From: Vibrio chagasii
GTDB lineage: Bacteria > Pseudomonadota > Gammaproteobacteria > Enterobacterales > Vibrionaceae
Assembly (NCBI RefSeq): GCF_002954585.1
Contig: NZ_MSCI01000002.1
Coordinates: forward strand, 125,266-189,265
Direction of reading: 5' to 3'
DNA length: 64,000 nucleotides
The position numbers were made by a program, and so were the translations under genes. Positions 20,405 to 28,457 of this stretch are shown piece after piece; within the stretch, counting starts at the first letter, position 1; every line of letters begins with the position of its first letter. The notes under the pieces are model-generated. The model was not told where the DNA came from. It ran no database searches and saw only the letters and a program-made list of their open reading frames with translations.

Positions 20405-21508
20405 ATGAATCCCGTCAAAAAATACGAACAAGATATAAAAGAGCATGGATTTCAAAGAGATCCAGCACAAGAGCAAGCCGTTAAATCTTTAGATGAACTT
20501 TTTCATCAGTTCCAAGATTATGTGAATACTCCTATTCCTCAATTGACTCGATTTCAGAAATTGCTCGGTAAAAAGCCAGAGCTACCAACGCCACCTAAAG
20601 GGCTCTACTTTTGGGGCGGTGTAGGGCGCGGTAAAACTTATCTGATGGATACGTTCTACGATGCCTTGCCGACCACTAAAAAAATGCGAGTGCACTTTCA
20701 TCGCTTTATGTATCGAGTGCATGACGAATTAAAGGCGTTGGGCAATGTAAGTGATCCACTGCCTTTGGTTGCGGATAAGTTGAAGCAAGAGGCGGATATT
20801 ATCTGTTTCGATGAGTTTTTTGTTTCAGATATCACCGACGCGATGATCCTAGGAACCTTATTCCAAGAGTTATTCGCACGAAACGTTATCTTGGTTGCGA
20901 CCTCAAATATTCCTCCTGTGGACCTGTATCGCAATGGTCTGCAACGTGCGCGTTTCTTACCTGCGATTAAGCTGATTCAAGATAACTGCCATATTCTTAA
21001 TGTAGACAGCGGCATTGATTATCGTCTACGTACCCTAGAGCAGGCTGAGATATATCATTATCCACTCGATAGCCAAGCGAACATCAATCTTGAAAAATAC
21101 TACAACCAACTGGTTGGGGAAGATAAAGAGAGACTCAAGCAGATTGAAGTGAATCATCGTCAGTTAGATGTTATCGAAGCAAGCGATGGCGTGTTGCATG
21201 GAACTTTTGCTCAGCTTTGTCAGTCTGCCCGAAGCCAGAACGACTACATTGAACTGTCTCGCGTTTACCACACGGTTCTCTTGGCTGATGTTCTGCAAAT
21301 GGGCGCGACTTCTGATGACGCCGCAAGACGTTTTATCGCATTAGTGGACGAGTTTTATGAGCGCAATGTAAAGCTGATTATTTCCGCCGAAGTAGAGCTA
21401 GAAAATTTATATACTCACGGCCAGCTAGAGTTTGAATTTAAACGTTGTCAGTCGCGTTTAATAGAAATGCAGAGCCATGAATATTTAGCAAAAGAGCACT
21501 TGAGTTAG
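20405..21508 (+). CDS. zapE: Cell division ATPase ZapE (AFG1-like)
   Basis: 367 residues. The Walker A is GGVGRGKT at 71-78, after FWGG, and the Walker B is IICFDEFF. SNIPP (sensor region) and a conserved LQRARFLPAI stretch mark the AFG1/ZapE family. It interacts with FtsZ and destabilises FtsZ polymers, notably under low-oxygen or heat stress in E. coli. The ATG at 20405 is the first start; the 219-bp gap to divergent zapG should hold both promoters, though none is clear. Confidence 0.94.
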   Translation: MNPVKKYEQDIKEHGFQRDPAQEQAVKSLDELFHQFQDYVNTPIPQLTRFQKLLGKKPELPTPPKGLYFWGGVGRGKTYLMDTFYDALPTTKKMRVHFHRFMYRVHDELKALGNVSDPLPLVADKLKQEADIICFDEFFVSDITDAMILGTLFQELFARNVILVATSNIPPVDLYRNGLQRARFLPAIKLIQDNCHILNVDSGIDYRLRTLEQAEIYHYPLDSQANINLEKYYNQLVGEDKERLKQIEVNHRQLDVIEASDGVLHGTFAQLCQSARSQNDYIELSRVYHTVLLADVLQMGATSDDAARRFIALVDEFYERNVKLIISAEVELENLYTHGQLEFEFKRCQSRLIEMQSHEYLAKEHLS

Positions 21509-21590
21509 ATAGGATTATCTCGATTGAGAAGTAGAAATAAAAAAATCGTGATTTTGTTCAAAAAGAGGTGATTTTTTCTTCGCTCTTCTC

Positions 21591-21755
21591 TATAATCCTG
21601 CGACCTACCGTTACTGCGGGCCTCTAACGATGAGTTAAATCACGTTATGCCAAGAGTTTTCCAACACTCGAAGGGGTGATGAATGGTGACTCTTAGACAG
21701 TGGGAATACGCGAGTATTCCTTAAGTGTAAATTTTTTAAATAGGTAATTATTAGC
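21591..21755 (+). promoter_or_regulatory. rplM-rpsI promoter -10 and structured leader
   Basis: A perfect TATAAT lies at 21591-21596, followed by a GC-rich discriminator (CCTGCG) typical of stringently controlled ribosomal genes; the -35 is not clear. The roughly 150-nt leader carries a perfect 7-bp hairpin GGAATAC / GTATTCC (21703-21709 and 21714-21720) closed by a GCGA (GNRA) tetraloop about 35 nt before the rplM ATG. In E. coli the rplM leader is the target of L13 autoregulation; this may be the equivalent (inference). Confidence 0.55.
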
Positions 21756-22184
21756 ATGAAAACTTTCGTTGCTAAACCAGAAACTGTAAAACGCGACTGG
21801 TATGTTGTAGACGCTGAAGGTAAAACTCTTGGTCGTCTAGCAAGTGAAATCGCTTCTCGCCTTCGTGGTAAGCACAAAGCAGAATACACTCCTCACGTAG
21901 ACACTGGTGATTACATCATCGTTGTTAACGCTGAGAAAGTTGCTGTAACTGGTAACAAAGCTAAGGGTAAGGTTTACTACCGTCACTCTGAGTTCCCAGG
22001 TGGTCTTAAGTCTATCACTTTCGAAAAGCTGATCGACAAGAAGCCAGAAATGGTTCTAGAACTAGCTGTTAAAGGTATGCTACCACGTGGTCCTCTAGGC
22101 CGCGCTATGTACCGTAAGCTAAAAGTATACGCTGGTGCTGAGCACAACCATGTTGCTCAACAACCACAAGTACTAGACATCTAA
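21756..22184 (+). CDS. rplM: 50S ribosomal protein L13
   Basis: 142 residues, exactly the family length. [33 protein letters not shown] and the C-terminal [22 protein letters not shown] are diagnostic. First gene of the universally conserved rplM-rpsI operon. Codon use is strongly biased to highly expressed codons (CGT for Arg, GGT for Gly). Confidence 0.98.
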   Translation: MKTFVAKPETVKRDWYVVDAEGKTLGRLASEIASRLRGKHKAEYTPHVDTGDYIIVVNAEKVAVTGNKAKGKVYYRHSEFPGGLKSITFEKLIDKKPEMVLELAVKGMLPRGPLGRAMYRKLKVYAGAEHNHVAQQPQVLDI

Positions 22185-22199
22185 TTGGGGATTATGAAA

Positions 22200-22592
22200 A
22201 TGGCAGAGAATCAATACTACGGCACTGGTCGTCGCAAAAGCTCAGCAGCTCGTGTTTTCATCAAACCAGGTTCTGGTGAGATCGTAATCAACAAGCGTAG
22301 CCTTGATGTTTACTTCGGTCGTCCAACTTCTCGTATGGTTGTTAAGCAACCTCTTGAGCTAGTTGAACTAACTGAGAAACTTGACCTTTACATCACTGTT
22401 TCTGGTGGTGGTATTTCTGGTCAAGCTGGCGCAATCCGCCACGGTATCACTCGCGCTCTTATGGAGTACGATGAAACTCTACGTCCTGCTCTACGTGCAG
22501 CTGGCTACGTTACTCGTGACGCTCGTTGCGTTGAACGTAAGAAAGTTGGTCTACGTAAAGCACGTCGTAAACCTCAATTCTCTAAGCGTTAA
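22200..22592 (+). CDS. rpsI: 30S ribosomal protein S9
   Basis: 130 residues from the ATG at 22200 ([20 protein letters not shown]), identical in start to E. coli S9. In-frame TTG (22185) and ATG (22194) codons lie upstream, but the TTGGGG ribosome site is best spaced (9 nt) for 22200. The basic tail ends KPQFSKR; its terminal Arg contacts P-site tRNA. 15 bp after rplM. Confidence 0.97.
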   Translation: MAENQYYGTGRRKSSAARVFIKPGSGEIVINKRSLDVYFGRPTSRMVVKQPLELVELTEKLDLYITVSGGGISGQAGAIRHGITRALMEYDETLRPALRAAGYVTRDARCVERKKVGLRKARRKPQFSKR

Positions 22593-22646
22593 TTTTTCTT
22601 TACGAAAAAGTACACGCTCCCAGTTTTACTACTGGAATTGTGGTTC

Positions 22647-22680
22647 AAAGCTCGGCTATATGCCGGGCTTTTTGTTTTTC
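22647..22680 (+). terminator. Rho-independent terminator after rpsI
   Basis: AAAGCTCGGC pairs with GCCGGGCTTT (22647-22656 and 22662-22671, one T-G wobble), then TTTTGTTTTT. It ends the ribosomal operon in the 331-bp gap before petA. Confidence 0.88.
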
Positions 22681-22797
22681 TACCCCCCGCTAAATGCTTT
22701 TCCCCTCTCGTTTTATTTCCAAATTCTTGTATTTTGAAAGCTTTTGTAACTCAATGTGCGCTTTGCCTCATGATTGTTACAAAAAGGTAGCTTTATC

Positions 22798-22826
22798 TTG
22801 TCAAAAAGTAGGGTTTTATTTATCAT
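22798..22826 (+). promoter_or_regulatory. Candidate sigma-70 promoter for petABC
   Basis: TTGTCA (22798-22803) and TATCAT (22821-22826) are exactly 17 bp apart, each 5 of 6 to consensus, about 100 bp before petA. Nothing else is recognised in this gap. Confidence 0.6.
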
Positions 22827-22923
22827 TTGCCGTCAATAAATAGAACTAAATACATATTTTGTTAGCCATGCTCTTTAATCGGAATAATTTCAATCCACAA
22901 GGAGCAAATGGGAGAATGTTTGG

Positions 22924-23514
22924 ATGAGCAACGCGCCTTTAAATAACGGTCGCAGGCGTTTCTTAACCGCAACAACAGCCGTTGTTGGTGGTTTGGGAGC
23001 TGCTGCTGTAGCCGTGCCTTTTATTAAATCATGGAATCCGAGTGCCAAGGCGAAAGCTGCGGGTGCACCGGTGGAAGTGGAAGTCAGCAAGTTAGAACCG
23101 GGACAAATGGTTCGTGTCGAGTGGCAAGGTAAACCTGTATGGGTTGTACGCCGTGCTGAGTCGGTACTAGAAAACCTAAAATCTATCGGTGGTCAACTTC
23201 GTGATCCTCAATCTGAAGCTGAACAACAACCAGAATACGCACAGAACGAATTCCGTTCAATTAAGCCGGAATTCTTCGTTGCTGTTGGTTTCTGTACGCA
23301 CCTAGGTTGTTCTCCGACTTACCTACCTGATTCTTTCGCAGAACAAGTACAAGGTGTTAAGTCTGGTTTCTTCTGTCCGTGTCATGGTTCGAAGTTTGAT
23401 ATGGCTGGTCGAGTATTCCAAGGCGTACCTGCACCACTGAACCTTGTTGTGCCAAAGCATATGTATTTAAGCGACACCAAGATCCTGATCGGTATTGACG
23501 AGGGAGATGCATAA
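22924..23514 (+). CDS. petA: Ubiquinol-cytochrome c reductase, Rieske iron-sulfur subunit
   Basis: 196 residues. A twin-arginine motif (RRRFLTA, residues 10-16) precedes the single membrane anchor (about 17-35). The [2Fe-2S] ligands are Cys124 and His126 in CTHLGC and Cys151 and His154 in CPCHGS; the disulfide pair is Cys129 and Cys153. It takes the first electron from ubiquinol in the bc1 complex. The ATG at 22924 follows GGGAG. Its stop overlaps the petB start by one base. Confidence 0.97.
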   Translation: MSNAPLNNGRRRFLTATTAVVGGLGAAAVAVPFIKSWNPSAKAKAAGAPVEVEVSKLEPGQMVRVEWQGKPVWVVRRAESVLENLKSIGGQLRDPQSEAEQQPEYAQNEFRSIKPEFFVAVGFCTHLGCSPTYLPDSFAEQVQGVKSGFFCPCHGSKFDMAGRVFQGVPAPLNLVVPKHMYLSDTKILIGIDEGDA

Positions 23515-24779
23515 TGCAAGGACTACTAGACTGGGTTGAAAAACGCATACCCGCGATGAATGCTTACAAAAAGCACTTATCTGAATACCCAATGCCTAAG
23601 AACTTTAACTTTTGGTACCTTTTCGGTTCTTTGGCAATGTTGGTATTGGTTAACCAAATCCTGACGGGTATTTGGCTAACAATGAACTACGTACCGTCTG
23701 GTGAGGGTGCGTTTGCTTCTGTTGAATACATCATGCGTGATGTGGAATTCGGTTGGCTACTACGTTACATGCACTCGACGGGTGCTTCGGCATTCTTCGT
23801 CGTTATCTACCTGCACATGTTCCGTGGACTAATTTACGGTTCTTACCAAAAACCTCGTGAGCTACTTTGGATCTTCGGTATGTTGATCTTCTTGGTGCTT
23901 ATGGCTGAGGCTTTCATGGGTTACCTACTACCATGGGGTCAAATGTCTTACTGGGGTGCTCAGGTAATCATTTCTCTGTTTGGTGCGATCCCTGTTATCG
24001 GTGATGACCTAACGCTTTGGATCCGTGGTGACTACATCATCTCTGGTGCAACGCTGAACCGTTTCTTCGCACTGCACGTTATTGCGCTACCAATCGTACT
24101 TCTACTGCTTATCGTACTTCACGTACTAGCACTGCACGAGGTTGGTTCGAATAACCCAGACGGTATCGAGACTAAACTTCCTAAAGGAACAATGGGCGAC
24201 GACTACAAAACTCAGTTCCCATTCCACAAGGATTACACTAAGAAATACGATATCATCGACTCTATTCCTTTCCATCCATACGGGACTGTGAAAGATATGG
24301 TAGGTGTTGCTGGTTTCCTATTCTTGTTTTGTTACGTGCTGTTCTTCAACCCTGAAATGGGTGGATACTTCCTTGAGCCGCCTAACTTTGAAGCTGCGAA
24401 CCCACTGAAGACACCTGAGCACATCGCTCCTGTATGGTACTTCACGCCGTTCTACGCAATCCTACGTGCGGTTCCAGATAAACTGCTAGGTGTTGTAGCG
24501 ATGGGCGCATCAATTGTTGTGCTATTCCTACTGCCGTGGTTTGATCGTTGTAAAGTACGTTCGTACCGTTACCGTAGCAAATTGCATTTGATTAATATCA
24601 TCCAATTCACAATAAGCTTTATTGCGCTTGGTGTACTTGGTGCGCTTCCAGCAACGCCAACTTACACGCTACTAGCACAAATCTTTAGCTTAGGTTACTT
24701 CATGTTCTTCGTTCTACTGTGGTTCTACAGTAAAAATGAAGCGACGAAACCATTACCAGAAAGGGTGACATTCAAATGA
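23514..24779 (+). CDS. petB: Cytochrome b of the bc1 complex
   Basis: 421 residues, one chain with about eight membrane helices carrying both haems b (His pairs in YMHSTGASAFFVVIYLHMF and LHVIALPIVLLLLIVLHVLALHE). The Qo-site motif usually written PEWY reads PVWY here (near residues 306-309, APVWYFTPFYAILRAVPDKLLG). It oxidises ubiquinol and reduces quinone across the inner membrane. It overlaps petC by 4 bp (ATGA). Confidence 0.97.
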   Translation: MQGLLDWVEKRIPAMNAYKKHLSEYPMPKNFNFWYLFGSLAMLVLVNQILTGIWLTMNYVPSGEGAFASVEYIMRDVEFGWLLRYMHSTGASAFFVVIYLHMFRGLIYGSYQKPRELLWIFGMLIFLVLMAEAFMGYLLPWGQMSYWGAQVIISLFGAIPVIGDDLTLWIRGDYIISGATLNRFFALHVIALPIVLLLLIVLHVLALHEVGSNNPDGIETKLPKGTMGDDYKTQFPFHKDYTKKYDIIDSIPFHPYGTVKDMVGVAGFLFLFCYVLFFNPEMGGYFLEPPNFEAANPLKTPEHIAPVWYFTPFYAILRAVPDKLLGVVAMGASIVVLFLLPWFDRCKVRSYRYRSKLHLINIIQFTISFIALGVLGALPATPTYTLLAQIFSLGYFMFFVLLWFYSKNEATKPLPERVTFK

Positions 24780-25513
24780 AAAAGTGGATTGTAATTTTAT
24801 TTGCTATGTTGCCGTCTTTGGCGATGGCAGCGGGTGCAAACGTACCATTAGACAAAGCGAACAATGACTTAACGGACAAAGCTTCATTGCAAAATGGCGC
24901 TAAGATGTTCATGAACTACTGTTTCGCATGTCACTCGACGCAGTACCAACGTTATGAACGTGTTGCGAGTGACTTAGAGATCCCTGTAGATCTTATGAAG
25001 GAAAATCTGATTTTCGATCCAGAAGCGAAAATTGGTAGCTTGATGGTTAATGCTATGCCAGCTGAGCAAGCGGCAAGTTGGTTTGGTGCTCCGCCACCAG
25101 ATCTAACTTTGGTTGCTCGTGTTCGTGGTGCAGATTGGCTATACACGTACCTTCGTACTTTCTACGAAGATCCATCTCGTCCATTTGGTGTGAACAACAT
25201 TGTTTTCCCAAGCGTAGGTATGCCGCACGTACTTGAAGAACTACAAGGTATCCCAACGCCAATCTACGAAACTCATATCGTAGATGGTGAAGAGGTTGAA
25301 GTGGTTGTTGGTACTGAAACTGACGGTTCTGGTGAGCTAAGTGCCGGTGAGTACGACGACGCAGTTCGTGACCTAGTAAACTTCCTTGTTTACTCAGGTG
25401 ACCCTGTGAAACTTGAGCGTCACGCAATGGGTTGGTGGGTAATGGCTTTCTTAGTATTTTTCACGATCATCGTGGTTCTACTGAAGAAAGAGTATTGGCG
25501 TGATGTGCACTAA
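24776..25513 (+). CDS. petC: Cytochrome c1 of the bc1 complex
   Basis: 245 residues. The signal peptide (MKKWIVILFAMLPSLAMA) is followed by the haem c site CFACH at 49-53 and a C-terminal membrane anchor (about 222-239, WWVMAFLVFFTIIVVLL). Axial Met is probably in SVGMPHVL. It passes electrons from the Rieske centre to soluble or membrane cytochrome c. Translationally coupled to petB. Confidence 0.96.
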   Translation: MKKWIVILFAMLPSLAMAAGANVPLDKANNDLTDKASLQNGAKMFMNYCFACHSTQYQRYERVASDLEIPVDLMKENLIFDPEAKIGSLMVNAMPAEQAASWFGAPPPDLTLVARVRGADWLYTYLRTFYEDPSRPFGVNNIVFPSVGMPHVLEELQGIPTPIYETHIVDGEEVEVVVGTETDGSGELSAGEYDDAVRDLVNFLVYSGDPVKLERHAMGWWVMAFLVFFTIIVVLLKKEYWRDVH

Positions 25514-25525
25514 TTGTGCTATAAT
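25495..25525 (+). promoter_or_regulatory. Possible promoter for sspAB inside the end of petC
   Basis: A perfect TATAAT at 25520-25525 lies 19 bp after TTGGCG (25495-25500), which is wider than ideal. If used, the petC terminator hairpin would be in the sspA leader. Confidence 0.3.
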
Positions 25526-25556
25526 ACCGTGCTAATTCCCAAATTATGTTAATGTT

Positions 25557-25587
25557 CAATGGAGGCTTTAGGCCTCCATTGTTTTTA
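25557..25587 (+). terminator. Rho-independent terminator between petC and sspA
   Basis: The perfect 10-bp stem CAATGGAGGC / GCCTCCATTG (25557-25566 and 25572-25581), with a TTTAG loop, is followed by TTTTTATTT. Confidence 0.9.
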
Positions 25588-25610
25588 TTTAAAGTGTACT
25601 GGAGGGCTCC

Positions 25611-26246
25611 ATGGCTGTAGCTGCCAATAAACGTTCTGTAATGACTCTTTTCTCAAGTGCTTCTGATATGTATAGCCATCAGGTGCGCATCGTTCTTGCT
25701 GAAAAAGGCGTAAGTGTTGAAGTTGAGTTGGTTGATGAAAAAAATCTTCCAGCAGAGCTTGTTGAACTGAACCCGTACAAATCAGTACCAACTCTTGTTG
25801 ATCGCGAGCTTGCTCTTTACGACTCTAAGATCATCATGGAATACCTAGATGAGCGTTTTCCTCATCCACCGTTGATGCCTGTATACCCGGTTGCTCGTGG
25901 TAACAGCCGTCTAATGATGTACCGTATTGAGCGTAACTGGTACTCAGTTGCAGAGAAGATTGTTAAAGGCAATGCTGAAGAATCTGAAGCAGCACGTACT
26001 AAACTACGTAACGATCTACTAACTCTTGCTCCTATCTTTGCTGAGTACGAGTACTTCATGAGCGAAGAATTCAGCCTAATCGATTGCTACCTTGCTCCGC
26101 TACTATGGCGTTTACCTGAGCTTGGTATCGAGCTAATTGGCCCTGGTTCTAAAGAACTGAAAGTTTACATGAACCGCGTATTTGAACGTGATTCATTCCT
26201 TGCTTCTCTAACAGAAGCTGAGCGCGAGATGCGACTAGTTCGCTAA
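25611..26246 (+). CDS. sspA: Stringent starvation protein A
   Basis: 211 residues with a glutathione-S-transferase fold: a thioredoxin-like N half (MTLFSSASDMYSHQVRIVLAEKGV, VPTLVDRELALYDSKIIMEYLDERFPHPPLMP) and an all-helical C half. No GST catalytic Ser/Cys function is expected. SspA binds RNA polymerase and acts in stationary phase and acid tolerance. The ATG at 25611 has GGAGGG. sspB follows 5 bp downstream. Confidence 0.95.
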   Translation: MAVAANKRSVMTLFSSASDMYSHQVRIVLAEKGVSVEVELVDEKNLPAELVELNPYKSVPTLVDRELALYDSKIIMEYLDERFPHPPLMPVYPVARGNSRLMMYRIERNWYSVAEKIVKGNAEESEAARTKLRNDLLTLAPIFAEYEYFMSEEFSLIDCYLAPLLWRLPELGIELIGPGSKELKVYMNRVFERDSFLASLTEAEREMRLVR

Positions 26247-26251
26247 GCGTT

Positions 26252-26746
26252 ATGGATATTTCAAATATGACACCACGCCGACCATACATGCTACGTGCAT
26301 TTTATGATTGGCTGGTTGATAACGAATTAACTCCGCACCTTGTTGTTGAAGCAACATTACCTGGTGTGCGAGTTCCAGAAGAGTTTGTTCAAGATGGTCA
26401 GATCATTCTGAATATCGCGCCTCGAGCGGTTGGGCAACTTGAGCTGGGTAACGAAGCAGTCACGTTTAGTGCTCGTTTTAGTGGTCGCCCTCACTCTGTG
26501 ATCGTTCCACTTTATGCTGTACAAGCGATTTACGCTCGTGAGAATGGTGCTGGTACCATGTTTGAACCTGAAGAGGCTTACATGACTTCGCTTGAAGAAG
26601 GGATTGAGGAAGGTCCTTTCGAAGAGCCAGAAAAAGGCCCATCTTTGAGTGTTGCAACGGCTGAACCAGAAGCTGAAGAGCCAGACTCAGATCCTGAGCC
26701 ACCTCGCCCAGCGAAAGGTCGTCCAAGCCTTCGTGTCATCAAATAA
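26252..26746 (+). CDS. sspB: Stringent starvation protein B (ClpXP adaptor)
   Basis: 164 residues. The N-terminal domain (RRPYMLRAFYDWLVDNELTPHLVV, GRPHSVIVPLYAVQAIYARENGAG) binds ssrA tags and RseA. An acidic, Pro/Glu-rich linker (about 105-150) leads to the C-terminal ClpX-docking tail RPSLRVIK. Because RseA is a substrate in E. coli, SspB and DegS act on the same sigma-E pathway. Confidence 0.95.
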   Translation: MDISNMTPRRPYMLRAFYDWLVDNELTPHLVVEATLPGVRVPEEFVQDGQIILNIAPRAVGQLELGNEAVTFSARFSGRPHSVIVPLYAVQAIYARENGAGTMFEPEEAYMTSLEEGIEEGPFEEPEKGPSLSVATAEPEAEEPDSDPEPPRPAKGRPSLRVIK

Positions 26747-26771
26747 CGTTAGTTATAAATAACGACTCAAT

Positions 26772-26801
26772 AAAAAAGCAGCGACTCATCGCTGCTTTTT
26801 T
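26772..26801. terminator. Bidirectional terminator between sspB and dolP
   Basis: A 13-bp perfect stem (26772-26784 with 26789-26801; core AGCAGCGA), loop CTCA, carries six A residues on one side and six T residues on the other, so it can work on both strands. Confidence 0.9.
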
Positions 26802-26843
26802 CTTTTCTGTTATCTGCTGCTTTCTGTAGCTTCAGCTAAATCA

Positions 26844-27449
26844 CTAGTTTACGGCTGTCTCTTCTTCACCATATTCAAATGCTCGGATTACCTGCTTCAC
26901 ACCTGAAATGTTGCGTGCTACTTCGGTCGCGATATCTGCATGTTCACGAGATACTAAGCCCAGTAAGAATACTTCTGAATCTTCAGTGATCACTTTCACT
27001 TTGATGCCGTTAAGCTCAGAGTTAGCCAGCAGAGCTGATTTCACTTTAGTGGTAATCCAGCTGTCTTTGCTGATAGCACTAACAGAGAGAGGCTCTTTCA
27101 CGCGAATCTGATTGTGAATCGTTTCTACACCAGGTACATCTTTCGCTTGGCTCTCAAAAGAGCGGCGTTCAGCATCTGTTGTAGCTTGACCCATTAATAC
27201 CACCGAGCCGCGGTAAGAGCTGGCAGTGACACGAACGCTACCACGGTATGGCTGTTTATTGGTGATAGCTGCGACTTCAAATTCGATATTGTTGTCGTTC
27301 CAAATCTCTTTGGTGGTGCGTGTGTCAGTGACAATGTTTGCTGTGGTTGCTGCACCAGCAATGAAAATGCCAGCACAACCAGACAAAGATAGTGTAAGTA
27401 GCGAAACACTAATCAGCTTGAATAGCGTATTAGAGGTAAATAATTTCAT
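26844..27449 (-). CDS. dolP: Outer-membrane lipoprotein DolP (two BON domains)
   Basis: 201 residues from the ATG at 27449, which has GGAG upstream and begins a lipoprotein signal peptide with lipobox LSGC (Cys25). The frame is open further to 27509, overlapping diaA, but that would bury the signal. Two BON domains (about 50-115, GSVRVTASSYRGSVVLMGQ; about 125-195, ITEDSEVFLLGLVS) follow. DolP (YraP) binds anionic phospholipid at division sites and supports outer-membrane integrity; in E. coli it belongs to the sigma-E regulon. Confidence 0.93.
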   Translation of the reverse strand: MKLFTSNTLFKLISVSLLTLSLSGCAGIFIAGAATTANIVTDTRTTKEIWNDNNIEFEVAAITNKQPYRGSVRVTASSYRGSVVLMGQATTDAERRSFESQAKDVPGVETIHNQIRVKEPLSVSAISKDSWITTKVKSALLANSELNGIKVKVITEDSEVFLLGLVSREHADIATEVARNISGVKQVIRAFEYGEEETAVN

Positions 27450-27465
27450 TGTGATGCTCCGTATA

Positions 27466-28056
27466 TCACTCTTCGTGCGCAGGGAAGAGTACTTGATCGA
27501 TAAGGTCACATAGGCAGTGCAGTGTCACCATGTGCACTTCATGAATACGTGCAGTACGGTGTGATGGGATGCGAATCTCCACATCGTGCTCACCAAGCAA
27601 ACCTGCCATTTCACCACCGTCTTTACCGGTAAAAGCGATGATCGTCATGTCACGAGTTACCGCTGCTTCCATCGCTTTGATGATGTTTTTGCTGTTACCG
27701 CTAGTAGAGATAGCCAGTAAAATATCACCCGTTTGACCAAACGCACGAACCTGCTTAGAGAAGATCTCTTCGTAGTGGTAGTCGTTTGCAACCGCAGTAA
27801 GCGTGGTGTTATCAGCGGTAAGAGCCATTGCTGGTAGGCTAGGGCGCTCGGTTTCAAAACGGTTAAGTAGGCACGATACAAATTGCTGAGCGTTTGATGC
27901 AGAGCCACCATTACCACAACATAGGATTTTGTTTCCGTTGAGTAAGGTCGCAACCATAGCTTGAGCGGCGTGCGTGATTGCGTCTGGTAGTGCTTCTGCA
28001 GCCGCAATTTGGATTTGAATACTTTCTGTAAAACTTTCTTTAATGCTGTCTAGCAT
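27466..28056 (-). CDS. diaA: DnaA initiator-associating protein DiaA (SIS domain)
   Basis: 196 residues, close to E. coli DiaA throughout ([65 protein letters not shown]). The SIS fold normally binds phosphosugars (GmhA is a relative). DiaA tetramers bind DnaA and promote timely initiation at oriC. GmhA function is less likely because of context between yraN and dolP. ATG at 28056 with AAGGAT; 2 bp after yraN. Confidence 0.92.
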   Translation of the reverse strand: MLDSIKESFTESIQIQIAAAEALPDAITHAAQAMVATLLNGNKILCCGNGGSASNAQQFVSCLLNRFETERPSLPAMALTADNTTLTAVANDYHYEEIFSKQVRAFGQTGDILLAISTSGNSKNIIKAMEAAVTRDMTIIAFTGKDGGEMAGLLGEHDVEIRIPSHRTARIHEVHMVTLHCLCDLIDQVLFPAHEE

Positions 28057-28058
28057 GT

Positions 28059-28457
28059 TTATCCTTGGGTAATCGCGTTTTGAATCCAGTTGATATGATC
28101 ATCTGGCCCTTCAATGGCAATGATATCAAACCTGAAATCTGTGGAGTGTACCGACAAGCCTTGCTGCATCAGCCACACTTGGGCTGTTTTGAGTAGCCGT
28201 TGTGACTTCTTCGCTGTCACCATCTCAGCGGCATGTCCGTAGCGAGTTTGCTTACGGTATTTTACCTCAGCAAACACAATCGTATTGTTATGGCGCATTA
28301 TAAGATCAATCTCGCCACATTTTGCTATGAAGTTTTGTTGAATTAACGATAAACCGTGGCGGGTCAGATAGGCCTTTGCCACGGCCTCGTATTGATCACC
28401 CACTTGTTTATGGGTGACCGTTGCTTTGGATAAGAACGTTCGGCTAAAAAGCCCCAT
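28059..28457 (-). CDS. yraN: YraN/UPF0102 family protein (endonuclease-like fold)
   Basis: 132 residues from the ATG at 28457; a GTG at 28478 would add seven residues. [47 protein letters not shown] and the following [10 protein letters not shown] define UPF0102. The E...D...E-x-K pattern resembles the PD-(D/E)xK nuclease core. Function is unproven. It overlaps the end of lpoA by about 14 bp, so it is co-translated. Confidence 0.9.
   Translation of the reverse strand: MGLFSRTFLSKATVTHKQVGDQYEAVAKAYLTRHGLSLIQQNFIAKCGEIDLIMRHNNTIVFAEVKYRKQTRYGHAAEMVTAKKSQRLLKTAQVWLMQQGLSVHSTDFRFDIIAIEGPDDHINWIQNAITQG

Noticed and set aside
22381-22737. A 118-codon plus-strand frame overlapping rpsI and its terminator
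   Set aside because: Out-of-frame reading of rpsI that runs through a terminator.
25053-25427. A 124-codon minus-strand frame opposite petC
   Set aside because: His/Gln-rich shadow of petC codon pattern.
27466-28056. Calling the SIS-domain gene gmhA (phosphoheptose isomerase)
   Set aside because: Sequence and the lpoA-yraN-dolP context fit DiaA better.
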